23,128 bases of DNA from a virus: positions 1 to 23,128 of IMG/VR virus record IMGVR_UViG_3300027816_000424, one strand, 5' to 3'. The position numbers and the translations under genes were made by a program. The stretch's first letter is position 1. Each line of letters begins with the position of its first letter. Positions 1-7,889 of the stretch are shown one piece after another. A model generated the notes under the pieces. It was given only the letters and a program-made list of their open reading frames with translations, was not told the DNA's origin and did no database searches.

Positions 1-1
1 T

Positions 2-118
2 GCAAACATTGAACTAATGTTAATGATGGGTTTAAGCCCACAAGACGGATGGCGATTAGATATGGAAACAATGAAATACATTAAAGTTCCAACAGATGGA
101 AATACACAAGTCGGCTGA
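2..118 (+). CDS. C-terminal end of an unknown upstream gene (partial)
   Basis: An open frame enters from the left edge and stops with TGA at 116-118, giving the last 38 residues of a protein that begins outside the window. The visible tail has several Met residues and the segment GLSPQDGWRLD, and I recognise no family. It overlaps the start of the following helicase gene by 23 bases in another frame, which is typical of the tight packing seen through this window. Reality of the gene is inferred from the uninterrupted frame and the overlap arrangement; the fragment is too short to judge function. Confidence 0.45.
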   Translation, partial: ANIELMLMMGLSPQDGWRLDMETMKYIKVPTDGNTQVG

Positions 119-1988
119 ACACGTAATATTTACGTGGGGTAGGTTCAAAGGGCACTCCTTAGCACACGTTGCAAGGAGTGTTCCTTCGTATTTGGAATGG
201 ATGTCTGGTCAAGATGGTTTACCTGAGCAATGGAGAATTGCAGCAGCAAAAACCTTGATGAACGAAGATATTAGTGAACTTGACCTTCCCAGAACGAACA
301 ATCCAACTATCTCATATAAAGATTTACCCAAGCAATCAAGTGATAAGGTAGAGGTGTTATTAGTTGATAATAAAACCGCTGCAATCATTATGCCATACGA
401 CAAAGTGATGTTGGCAAAGTTTAAGTATGAAATTGATGGTCGCAAATGGAACAACGATGAGAAGCATTGGGAGTTTCCAGTTGTGCATCTTCCAAAACTA
501 TTTACGATATTCACCAATATTAAGTGTGATAAGAAAGTATTAGATAAAGTTGAGGAACTTAAATCTCGTAGACAAGACCTCGACGAAATCCGTAGTCAAG
601 AAGATACAGACTTCCAAATCAAGGGGATGCAACTCAATCTGTATCCATATCAGAAAGTTGGTGTACAGTTCGTGGATAGAGCAGGTGGTCGTTGTTTGAT
701 TGCAGACGCACCTGGCTTGGGTAAGACGGCACAAGCGATTGGATATGCACAACATCACAATCTCAAAACACTTATTGTCTGTCCATTATCTGTTGTAGTC
801 AACTGGCAACGTGAAATCAAAAAGTTTACTGGTAAGAAATCTACCATTTGGGATAGTAAACATTATTACGGAGAGTTGGATAATCAGTTCCACATCGTGC
901 ATTATGATGCGGTGGCTAAGATTAGTAAATCACTTCGTGAACAAAAGTTTGACCTCTTGGTGTGTGATGAAGCAACTTACTTAAAGAATAGACAAACCAT
1001 CAGAGCAAAAAGTATCTTGGGGTCGTGGAAAGAAAGACGAAAGTATCCTGGGATTAAAACCAAGTATTCTATCTTCTTAACGGGAACACCAGTAATGTCT
1101 CGTCCAATCGAAGCATTTAGTTTATTAAACTTTTTAGATAAAGAACGATTTAATAACTTTTACCATTTCGTCGAACGCTATGGTGGATGGAAAGGTGATG
1201 CTCCACGAAATCTCCAAGACTTGCATGACCGTACAAAAGATTTGGTCATCCGTAGAAAGAAAAGTGAGGTGCTTACAGAACTCCCACCAAAGCAACGAAA
1301 TGACCTGTATGTAGAACTTACCAAAGAAGAAAAAAAGGAATATCAAGAACTACTCAAAGAAGTCTTTGGTAAATGGAAAATGGACGGTAAACCCTCGGTC
1401 ACCCATATGCCAAAACTCCAAGCATTCCTTATCCAAAAGAAAATGCCACGATTAATGGAAATGATTGACGAGTTCTTGGATAACGACAGGTCAATCTTGA
1501 TATTCAGTAACTATCTTGGCCCCCTTCGTTTCCTGACGGAACATTATGGGGACAAAGCCGCCCTCTTGACGGGTGATATGAACAGAGATAAACGGCAGGA
1601 AAGTATTGATAGATTAACCAGCGGAAAAGCTAAAATCGGATGTTTTAGTCTCTTGGCGGCGGGTATGGGTATCGACGGATTACAGAAAGTCATAGATACC
1701 GTAGTATTTCTCAACTGTGATTGGGTTCCTGCAAACCACGAACAAGCAGAGGACAGAACCCATCGTATCGGTCAAACCTCCCAAGTCCAAGCCTATTATA
1801 TGTTATGCGAGGACACCATAGACGAATATATGCGGGACATTCTCAAAGAGAAACAACAGGTCGCAGACCTTATTGTGGACGGAGCATTGGTCACTCCTGA
1901 TAGTAATAAATCATTTTTTAAGGAATTTGTCCGCAGAATTAGTTCGGTATATAATACCCATTTTACCGATGAAAATATAGAAGATTGA
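96..1988 (+). CDS. SNF2-type superfamily 2 helicase with ExoX-C-like N-terminus
   Basis: Predicted ATP-dependent DNA translocase/helicase of 630 residues. Residues about 12-36 (WGRFKGHSL...YLEWM) resemble the small C-terminal domain of ExoX-type exonucleases, a presumed nucleic-acid-binding module. Residues about 85-140 resemble the HARP-like substrate-recognition region of SMARCAL1-type enzymes. The motor follows: Walker A ADAPGLGKT (203-211), motif II DEAT (291-294) in place of DEAH, motif III TGTP (329-332), and motif VI QAEDRTHRIGQ (550-560), which is characteristic of SNF2 proteins. In T4 the UvsW helicase handles branched DNA and R-loops; a comparable job in fork remodelling or recombination is inferred here. 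The ATG at 96 overlaps the preceding frame by 23 bases and keeps the N-terminal domain complete. The family call is strong; the biological role is not shown. Confidence 0.9.
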   Translation: MEIHKSAEHVIFTWGRFKGHSLAHVARSVPSYLEWMSGQDGLPEQWRIAAAKTLMNEDISELDLPRTNNPTISYKDLPKQSSDKVEVLLVDNKTAAIIMPYDKVMLAKFKYEIDGRKWNNDEKHWEFPVVHLPKLFTIFTNIKCDKKVLDKVEELKSRRQDLDEIRSQEDTDFQIKGMQLNLYPYQKVGVQFVDRAGGRCLIADAPGLGKTAQAIGYAQHHNLKTLIVCPLSVVVNWQREIKKFTGKKSTIWDSKHYYGELDNQFHIVHYDAVAKISKSLREQKFDLLVCDEATYLKNRQTIRAKSILGSWKERRKYPGIKTKYSIFLTGTPVMSRPIEAFSLLNFLDKERFNNFYHFVERYGGWKGDAPRNLQDLHDRTKDLVIRRKKSEVLTELPPKQRNDLYVELTKEEKKEYQELLKEVFGKWKMDGKPSVTHMPKLQAFLIQKKMPRLMEMIDEFLDNDRSILIFSNYLGPLRFLTEHYGDKAALLTGDMNRDKRQESIDRLTSGKAKIGCFSLLAAGMGIDGLQKVIDTVVFLNCDWVPANHEQAEDRTHRIGQTSQVQAYYMLCEDTIDEYMRDILKEKQQVADLIVDGALVTPDSNKSFFKEFVRRISSVYNTHFTDENIED

Positions 1989-2027
1989 TATTTATATACA
2001 AGTATTTACAACCCAAGGAGTTATTTT

Positions 2028-2771
2028 ATGTCAAATGTTTCATTCCCTACCGAAGTAATCGATTTACCAAGTAAGGGTAAGTTTTATCCAGAAGGTAGTC
2101 CACTCAGTAGTGGTCAAATAGAATTAAAATATATGACTGCAAAAGAAGAGGATATTTTAACTTCACAAAACCTCATTCAAAAGGGTGTTGTATTAGATAA
2201 GTTAATCGATAGTCTTATTGTTACAAAAGGTGTACACGGTGAAGATTTACTTTTGGGTGATATTAACGCGGTAATGGTAGCAAGTCGTATTATGGGATAT
2301 GGAAAAGATTATCCAGTTACAGCAACATGTCCATCATGTTCAAATAGAGAAGAGTTGGATATAGACTTATCACAATTAGAAACAAAAGAAGTATCGGAAC
2401 GTAATTTGTCAGTAACATTACCAGCTAGTAAGAAAACTATTAAAGTAAGATTACTTACCCGTAAGATTGAAAAAGAAATTCAAAAAGAATTGGACGCTAT
2501 GAAAAAAATAAAGTCCAATATAGATCCAGAAGTATCAACCAGACTACGTTATATTATTGCCGAAGTGGATGGGGCATCTGACCAAAAAACTATTCGTGAA
2601 ACGGTAGAAAACATGTTGGTTGCAGATACACGAGCACTTCGTGAATTCTACAAGTCGGTGACACCAGACGTAAAGTTTGAAGTATCACATACTTGCGAAA
2701 GTTGTAATCACGAAAGTACACTACCAATCACAATCGGCACGGACTTTTTTTGGCCTGACGCAAGAATATAG
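2028..2771 (+). CDS. 26: T4 gp26-like baseplate/tail assembly protein (T4_baseplate family)
   Basis: A 247-residue protein that opens with TEVIDLPSKGKFYPEGSPL and continues KYMTAKEEDIL, the signature start of the T4 gp26 family (Pfam T4_baseplate). T4 gp26 takes part in assembly of the baseplate hub. Two Cys pairs, CPSC (101-104) and CESC (223-226), could form a zinc-binding site. A good ribosome binding site, AAGGAG at 2015-2020, precedes the ATG. The protein ends FFWPDARI, and the FF pair is encoded within seven consecutive T (2745-2751). The following small frame lies +1 relative to this gene and is open across that run, so a longer frameshifted product is possible (see findings). The gene sits directly before the tape measure, as expected for a tail assembly factor. 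Confidence 0.85.
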   Translation: MSNVSFPTEVIDLPSKGKFYPEGSPLSSGQIELKYMTAKEEDILTSQNLIQKGVVLDKLIDSLIVTKGVHGEDLLLGDINAVMVASRIMGYGKDYPVTATCPSCSNREELDIDLSQLETKEVSERNLSVTLPASKKTIKVRLLTRKIEKEIQKELDAMKKIKSNIDPEVSTRLRYIIAEVDGASDQKTIRETVENMLVADTRALREFYKSVTPDVKFEVSHTCESCNHESTLPITIGTDFFWPDARI

Positions 2772-2952
2772 GTTGAACATGCACAAGGTCATCTTTTCTA
2801 TGGTGTATCATGGAAAAGGTGGATTTACCTTTCAAGATTTATATAATATGCCAGTGTTCTTGCGCGGCTTCTATTTGAAGGAAATGAATGACGCAGTAGA
2901 AAAAGCAAATGAAGAAATAGAAAAGGCTACGAAACGATCACCTCGTAAATGA
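2752..2952 (+). CDS. Small downstream frame: separate protein or frameshift extension of the gp26-like gene
   Basis: If translated alone, the best start is the ATG at 2779, giving 57 residues beginning MHKVIFSMVYHG and including GGFTFQDLYNMPVFLRGFY, then a charged Lys/Glu-rich tail. No clear Shine-Dalgarno sequence precedes that ATG. The frame is open upstream through the end of the gp26-like gene and across its seven-T run, and the residues between the run and the ATG (GLTQEYRLN) read naturally with what follows. It may therefore be the C-terminal part of a gp26-like fusion of about 307-308 residues made by +1 or -2 frameshifting. Its place between a tail assembly protein and the tape measure is where many phages encode chaperone extensions. 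By T4 gene order a gp51-like role is also possible, but the sequence does not show it. Coordinates begin at the first codon after the run. Confidence 0.65.
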   Translation, partial: GLTQEYRLNMHKVIFSMVYHGKGGFTFQDLYNMPVFLRGFYLKEMNDAVEKANEEIEKATKRSPRK

Positions 2953-2960
2953 GATAATAG

Positions 2961-5498
2961 ATGGCTGTAGATCCTAATATGGAAAAAGCAAGTCTAGCAG
3001 CGGATGGACTTACTTCTGAATTAAATAATGTGGCTAGCGAAGCAAAAAAGTTTGCTACCACTATGAATGCCATAAACGAAAAAATAAAAAAGACTGCAAA
3101 TTTAACACAGGAAGAACTTGAAGCTGCTGGTAATGATATAGGTAGAATGCGAAGAGATGCAGCAACACTTGGTCAAGCTTTTAAACGAGGAACGGTTCTT
3201 CTCAATGGTTTATTTGATGGTATAAAAGTTACTGACCAAACTGCAATAGCATTATTTAATAAAAATGCAATAAGAGTTGGTTCTAATTTTAATACATTCG
3301 CTGCAAGATTACAAAGTATGCAAAATACTTTGGCAAATACTACTAATGAATTTAATAACGTTAGAAAGGGAATGGGTACTGTAGGGACGGCATTCCTTTA
3401 TACTAGAACTGCGTTGTTTAGTGTAGGACAAGCATTTACACAATTACGGACAGCAGTTTTTGGATTACAAAAACAAGTAGGTACAACATTTGGGTCCGCT
3501 TTAAATGTTGGTGTAGGTGCATTTACTAACCAAATTACTTCATTTTTTTCTGGTGGTCCACCACTAACCTTTCAAGAAAGTGTTGATGCGATAAATGCAT
3601 TTCAAAGAGAATTTGGTGGTATATTAACAAGAGGTGAAGCTCAAAAGATAGCACAAGCTTCCAAAGCATTAGGTATAAGTTCCGCTACTTTCTTACAAGC
3701 ACAACGTTCATTTTTAGTAGTTGGTGGGGAAGCAACCAAAAATACATTTATTGGGCAATTTAGAGCAGCAGGTTTAACGGCAGCAAACGCACTAGAATTC
3801 GCAGCAAAAAATGCAAATTTAGTTGCAATAGCTGGTACCAAGTATGCAGCAGCTCTAGCACAGGCAGCAGCAAACGCACAACGTATTGGTGTTGGATTGG
3901 ATAGAACCGAAGCATTAGCTGACGGTATAGTTGGTAATTTTGAAGGAGCACTAGAACGGTTCTCTGAACTTCGAGCAATGGGTGTTGAAGTTGATTTTAA
4001 TAGACTAGCTGCTGTTGCTGGAACAGGTACACCACAAGAAGTATTATCTGAATTACAAAGTCAACTTGGTGGAAACCAACAGTTATTAGCAGAATTACAA
4101 CGTAATCGTTTCTTAAAAGTTGCACTGGAACAAGATTTAGGTCTTAATGTTGCAGAAATCACAAGATTGGCTGCTGGTGGTGGTGCTGTGGCAACAGAGC
4201 AAACGCAAGAAGAAAAAGATAGAACTACACGAGATAAAATATTAGAACGTGTAGGAACCGTTGCAAACTTTTTAGCAGCACTGATTGCAGTAATACCAGC
4301 TCAAACAGTAGCTACTGCACTTAATACGAAAGCTTTATTGGCTAAAAAAGTCTTGGGGGTAGCTGAAAAACCACAAATAGCAGCAACTACAGCACCAACA
4401 TCATTACCTAGACAACAAGAACGATTAGCATTACCAGCACCTAAATCAGACAGAACTTTTTATCAAGGTGGACAAACACCACCAATACCAGGAAGACCTG
4501 GTATACCTGCCGGTAGAGTACCACCTGCGACGACATCTGGTGTACGTGGATTATTACCAGCATCAACAACAGCAGTGGCTGGACAGACACAACAACAATT
4601 ACAAAATCAACTTAGTGTTAGACTGGCGGAAACAACTAGAATTGCCGCCAATTTACAATCACAAGGATTGAGTACAGCCGCCGCAGCGCAAAAAGCATTA
4701 GCAATACAAGCAAGTCAACCAGGTACAGTTGCATTAGCAGCTAGCATGAGACAATCGAACCCAGATATGCCAGCATCACAAGCGTTGGCACTTGCTCGGG
4801 GACAATCTGCAATACCAACGCAACAAATAGCGACTACATCAACACAAATGACACGAGCAGTTGCAGCACCAACAGTAGCGGCTGGAGGTGGAATGTTTGG
4901 TAATGCTATGGCAGGTGCCGGCGGTGGAGCAGCGGTTACAGGAGCTGGTGTACTTGGAGGTGCTGTTGCAGGTATAAGTGAATTCCAACAAACAAAAAGT
5001 ATTAAACGAGCAATCGCAGCAACACTGATTGGAATAGTCACATCGGTATTGGCAACACTATTAATTGGAATGATACCAGGTGCACAATTGGTAGCTCCAA
5101 TAGTTGGTGGTATGATAGGTAGTGCAGTTACTCCGATGTTAACAAGTTTCTTTATGGGTTCTGCAAAGGCGGCCGGTGGATTAATTACAGGTCCAGGTAC
5201 CGCAACAAGTGATAATATATTGACACCAACATCACCAGGTGAATACGTGGTGAATGCAAAGGCAACTAAGGCATACGGTGCCGATATGTTGGATAATATT
5301 AACAAAGGAACATTCACACCAACACAAACACCATCGGTTAACAATGTGGTTAATGTCAATATGGATAAGATGGAAGCTAAATTAGACAAGTTAGCAGCGG
5401 CATTCTCAAATATGAAGATTGATATGGACGGAAATACAGTTGGACGGGTTTCATTAAACGCACGGTCACCACTTGACCGTCTAGCTGTGGTGGGTTAA
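2961..5498 (+). CDS. Tail tape measure protein
   Basis: An 845-residue protein with the usual features of a tape measure, which sets tail length and lies inside the tail tube (T4 gp29 plays this role). The N-terminal half is a long Ala/Gln/Asn-rich, mostly helical region with few aromatic residues. There are hydrophobic stretches at about 435-460 and 684-725 (including LIGIVTSVLATLLIGMIPG), suited to membrane interaction on ejection. Residues about 738-767 contain GGLITGPGTATSDNILTPTSPGEYVVNA, a segment I recognise from the C-terminal part of many tape measures. Residues about 470-600 are Pro/Gln/Thr-rich. If it spans the tube as an extended helix at 1.5 angstrom per residue, the tail would be up to about 127 nm; that is an inference. 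It follows the gp26-like block and precedes the tube-initiator-like gene, matching T4 order 26-51-27-28-29-48-54 in part. Confidence 0.85.
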   Translation: MAVDPNMEKASLAADGLTSELNNVASEAKKFATTMNAINEKIKKTANLTQEELEAAGNDIGRMRRDAATLGQAFKRGTVLLNGLFDGIKVTDQTAIALFNKNAIRVGSNFNTFAARLQSMQNTLANTTNEFNNVRKGMGTVGTAFLYTRTALFSVGQAFTQLRTAVFGLQKQVGTTFGSALNVGVGAFTNQITSFFSGGPPLTFQESVDAINAFQREFGGILTRGEAQKIAQASKALGISSATFLQAQRSFLVVGGEATKNTFIGQFRAAGLTAANALEFAAKNANLVAIAGTKYAAALAQAAANAQRIGVGLDRTEALADGIVGNFEGALERFSELRAMGVEVDFNRLAAVAGTGTPQEVLSELQSQLGGNQQLLAELQRNRFLKVALEQDLGLNVAEITRLAAGGGAVATEQTQEEKDRTTRDKILERVGTVANFLAALIAVIPAQTVATALNTKALLAKKVLGVAEKPQIAATTAPTSLPRQQERLALPAPKSDRTFYQGGQTPPIPGRPGIPAGRVPPATTSGVRGLLPASTTAVAGQTQQQLQNQLSVRLAETTRIAANLQSQGLSTAAAAQKALAIQASQPGTVALAASMRQSNPDMPASQALALARGQSAIPTQQIATTSTQMTRAVAAPTVAAGGGMFGNAMAGAGGGAAVTGAGVLGGAVAGISEFQQTKSIKRAIAATLIGIVTSVLATLLIGMIPGAQLVAPIVGGMIGSAVTPMLTSFFMGSAKAAGGLITGPGTATSDNILTPTSPGEYVVNAKATKAYGADMLDNINKGTFTPTQTPSVNNVVNVNMDKMEAKLDKLAAAFSNMKIDMDGNTVGRVSLNARSPLDRLAVVG

Positions 5499-5501
5499 TA
5501 T

Positions 5502-7610
5502 ATGGCAAAGATATTTAGTACTATCGCTAAAACCACAAAAACTTTATCCGAAAGATACGCGGACTCCGTTGTGAATAATGAATTTACAACATTTAAGTCA
5601 TTACGTGGTACAGTAAGTGGAGATTTAGTACCTTCACGATTATTGATTACGAATCGTCCGAAAAAGGTATACGACGATTATACAGATCCTAGATTAACAT
5701 CTATTCCGTTAGTCAAAGAGTATCAAGAAAGTCAATTGATAACAAAAGCATTGATAACTAGATCTAGACGTACTGCATTCTACGAAGCGTTCAGAAGTAC
5801 AAGTTCAAATCAAACAGCTACGAACCCAGCAAGAAATGATACTCTTGTAGAAATTAAACCGTACTCCCAGAACGGTGAAAATGAAACATACGTAATAGAC
5901 ACCAGTAGAATGTTGCAAAATTCACAATCATTACCACTGGTATCCGGTCCACGTGATATTCAGAGAATGAACAGATACTTCAGAACATCAGATGGTCAAA
6001 ATTTTAAGGTATTTCAACAATTACTGCAAGCAGGTAATACCTTCGGTCAGTCTCGGTCATACAACCCAGCATCAGTAGAAAATATGGTGCTGAATTACAA
6101 TAATGCAAATCTACTAAACCCACTAAATCGTGTATCACGATTGATAGAGGGAACAGCAATACGAGATAGTAGATTACAAGGTAGATTACAAAAGGAAACT
6201 GTAATTAATGTACAAACAAAATTACCATTAAAGTTCGTTGGTGGATCACAACCATCGCAACAAAGTGGATTTACTGGAGCATTAAATAGTGCGTTTGGTG
6301 CATATGTTCAAAATAGAATTAATCAAGTTAATTTCAATATTGGTGGTCGTACATTTAATGTTGGTCAAGTAGGAAACGCATTAAACGCACTCACTACAGC
6401 ACAACAAGCACTTGGTGCAGCATTCAGTATAAATGATGCAACTCTAGTAAAAGACCAAACAGCATATGATGCACTGTATTTAAATAATTTATGGCCATTA
6501 ATGAAGGAAAACGATGGTACAGTTAAAAATTTTCAAGGACCACAAGGTTCACGACAAGCATATCTTGATAGAGCAAGAGCAGCAGTACAAAAAACAAACT
6601 TTACAAGTATCAATAGCGGTCTAGGAAATGCATTAAAAGATTATCCAACTGATGACTATAGAAGTTCTGCGGACTACACAGAAACATTACGTTCTGTTAG
6701 TAGAGGGACGCCACGTGGAAGTAATCTTACAAGTGCAAGATATACAAAAGACGTATTCAATTTAATTGATGACAAACGTATAACAAAACTTTCTGATTTA
6801 CAAACTGCTGGTGATCCATCAACAGAAAAAGATTATGTTATGTTTAAAATTGCAGTACCAGGTGTACCAGAATTAGCAAATGGAATAAAGTTCAGAGCAT
6901 TTATTAGTGATTTGAATCACAACGCACGTGGTCAATACGAAGAAGTTAAGTATGTCGGCAGACCAGAAAGATTTATAACGTATAAGGGTATGAACAGAAA
7001 TGCGACATTCTCTATGTATCTTGTCGCATTTAGTGAAGCAGAATTAAATGGTATATGGGCTAGAGCAGATATGTTAAATAAGTTAGTGTTTCCTATAAAA
7101 GATGCTGGTGGATTTATGGTAGCACCACTAGTAAAACTAACAATTGGAAACGTATTTGTAGACCAACCAGGATATGTAGAAAACGTTGATATGAAGTTGA
7201 CCGACATTCCATGGGATATTGACCAAGAACTTCCTATGGCAATCCAGTTGACTATGGCATTCAACGTAATAGAAAATTCATTTATTACACAACAAGCTAA
7301 CAGTGCAGAACTATTCAACTACGCTGCATTGAACGCATTACAACGTGCAAATCCACAAAACGGAACGGGTGTACAATCGGCACAACAAGCTGGTGGTGCG
7401 GTAGCACAAGCAACGCAGCCAGCAGGAGTGGGTACAGGAATATCACAAGTAGACACTACTAGTAGAATACGAGCAGATGAAATAAGATACAACCCCAACT
7501 ATTCTGAGCAAGTGACATCTACAAATCCATTATTGGAATACCAACAAAGAATTCAAAGACAATTACGAGTACCACGCATTGGTTCGACAACCTCAACAGC
7601 TGGACGATAA
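5502..7610 (+). CDS. Baseplate tube-initiator-like structural protein (gp48/gp54-like C-terminal domain)
   Basis: A 702-residue predicted virion protein. Residues about 444-592 form a compact domain starting DYVMFKIAVPGVPELANGIKF, with EVKYVGRPERF, ATFSMYLVAFSEAEL and IPWDIDQELPMAIQLTMAFNV. This pattern resembles the tail-tube-like fold of baseplate proteins such as T4 gp48 and gp54, which cap the baseplate and nucleate tube polymerisation. The first 440 residues are Asn/Gln/Thr-rich and I do not recognise them; the last 100 residues are low-complexity. Only three bases separate it from the tape measure, and the next gene encodes a LysM protein, a neighbour commonly found beside baseplate tube components. 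The structural role is well supported by context; equivalence to gp48 or gp54 is inference. Confidence 0.65.
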   Translation: MAKIFSTIAKTTKTLSERYADSVVNNEFTTFKSLRGTVSGDLVPSRLLITNRPKKVYDDYTDPRLTSIPLVKEYQESQLITKALITRSRRTAFYEAFRSTSSNQTATNPARNDTLVEIKPYSQNGENETYVIDTSRMLQNSQSLPLVSGPRDIQRMNRYFRTSDGQNFKVFQQLLQAGNTFGQSRSYNPASVENMVLNYNNANLLNPLNRVSRLIEGTAIRDSRLQGRLQKETVINVQTKLPLKFVGGSQPSQQSGFTGALNSAFGAYVQNRINQVNFNIGGRTFNVGQVGNALNALTTAQQALGAAFSINDATLVKDQTAYDALYLNNLWPLMKENDGTVKNFQGPQGSRQAYLDRARAAVQKTNFTSINSGLGNALKDYPTDDYRSSADYTETLRSVSRGTPRGSNLTSARYTKDVFNLIDDKRITKLSDLQTAGDPSTEKDYVMFKIAVPGVPELANGIKFRAFISDLNHNARGQYEEVKYVGRPERFITYKGMNRNATFSMYLVAFSEAELNGIWARADMLNKLVFPIKDAGGFMVAPLVKLTIGNVFVDQPGYVENVDMKLTDIPWDIDQELPMAIQLTMAFNVIENSFITQQANSAELFNYAALNALQRANPQNGTGVQSAQQAGGAVAQATQPAGVGTGISQVDTTSRIRADEIRYNPNYSEQVTSTNPLLEYQQRIQRQLRVPRIGSTTSTAGR

Positions 7611-7613
7611 CAT

Positions 7614-7886
7614 ATGATATTCAGATATCTAGAAGATTTTGAAGTATTAACAACCCGAGATGGTAGAAGATATTACCAAACTGGGATTACAAATATTATA
7701 CCACCTGATATTTTTGAATATACGATAATCGCACAAGATGGAGATCGTCTTGACACACTAGCAGCACGTTATTACGGGGACGCTTCAAAATGGTGGATTA
7801 TCGCAAAAGCGAACAACTTAGTTAACGGTACGTTTTTCTTAAAGGGTGGAACACAATTAGTTATACCATCAGCAGGTCTACAATAA
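7614..7886 (+). CDS. Small LysM-domain baseplate protein
   Basis: A 90-residue protein whose residues about 35-85 form a LysM-type module: EYTIIAQDGDRLDTLAARYYGD, then KWWIIAKANN and an ending GGTQLVIP. Small LysM proteins of this kind occur in phage tails (for example P2 gpX), and T4 gp53, a wedge protein, also contains a LysM-like fold. They probably act as a structural connector around the tube rather than as a secreted peptidoglycan binder; no signal peptide is present. It is placed between the tube-initiator-like and hub-like genes, three bases from each. The stop and start sit as TAA-CAT-ATG upstream and TAA-TCT-ATG downstream. The domain call is strong; the exact virion position is inferred. 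Confidence 0.8.
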   Translation: MIFRYLEDFEVLTTRDGRRYYQTGITNIIPPDIFEYTIIAQDGDRLDTLAARYYGDASKWWIIAKANNLVNGTFFLKGGTQLVIPSAGLQ

Positions 7887-7889
7887 TCT

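Noticed and set aside
1989-1996. T4-type late promoter (TATAAATA on the - strand)
   Set aside because: It would fire leftward into the helicase gene, antisense to all genes in the window.
2677-2778. ATG at 2677 as the start of the small frame after the gp26-like gene
   Set aside because: It would overlap the gp26-like gene by 95 bases, and the residues before the T run look like an out-of-frame reading. The start at 2779 or entry by frameshift is better supported.
4715-5389. A 224-codon open frame on the - strand inside the tape measure gene
   Set aside because: It is antisense to a gene with clear family features, its product is low-complexity Ala/Pro/Val/Thr reflecting repeated codons on the other strand, and it has no plausible ribosome binding site or neighbour on that strand.
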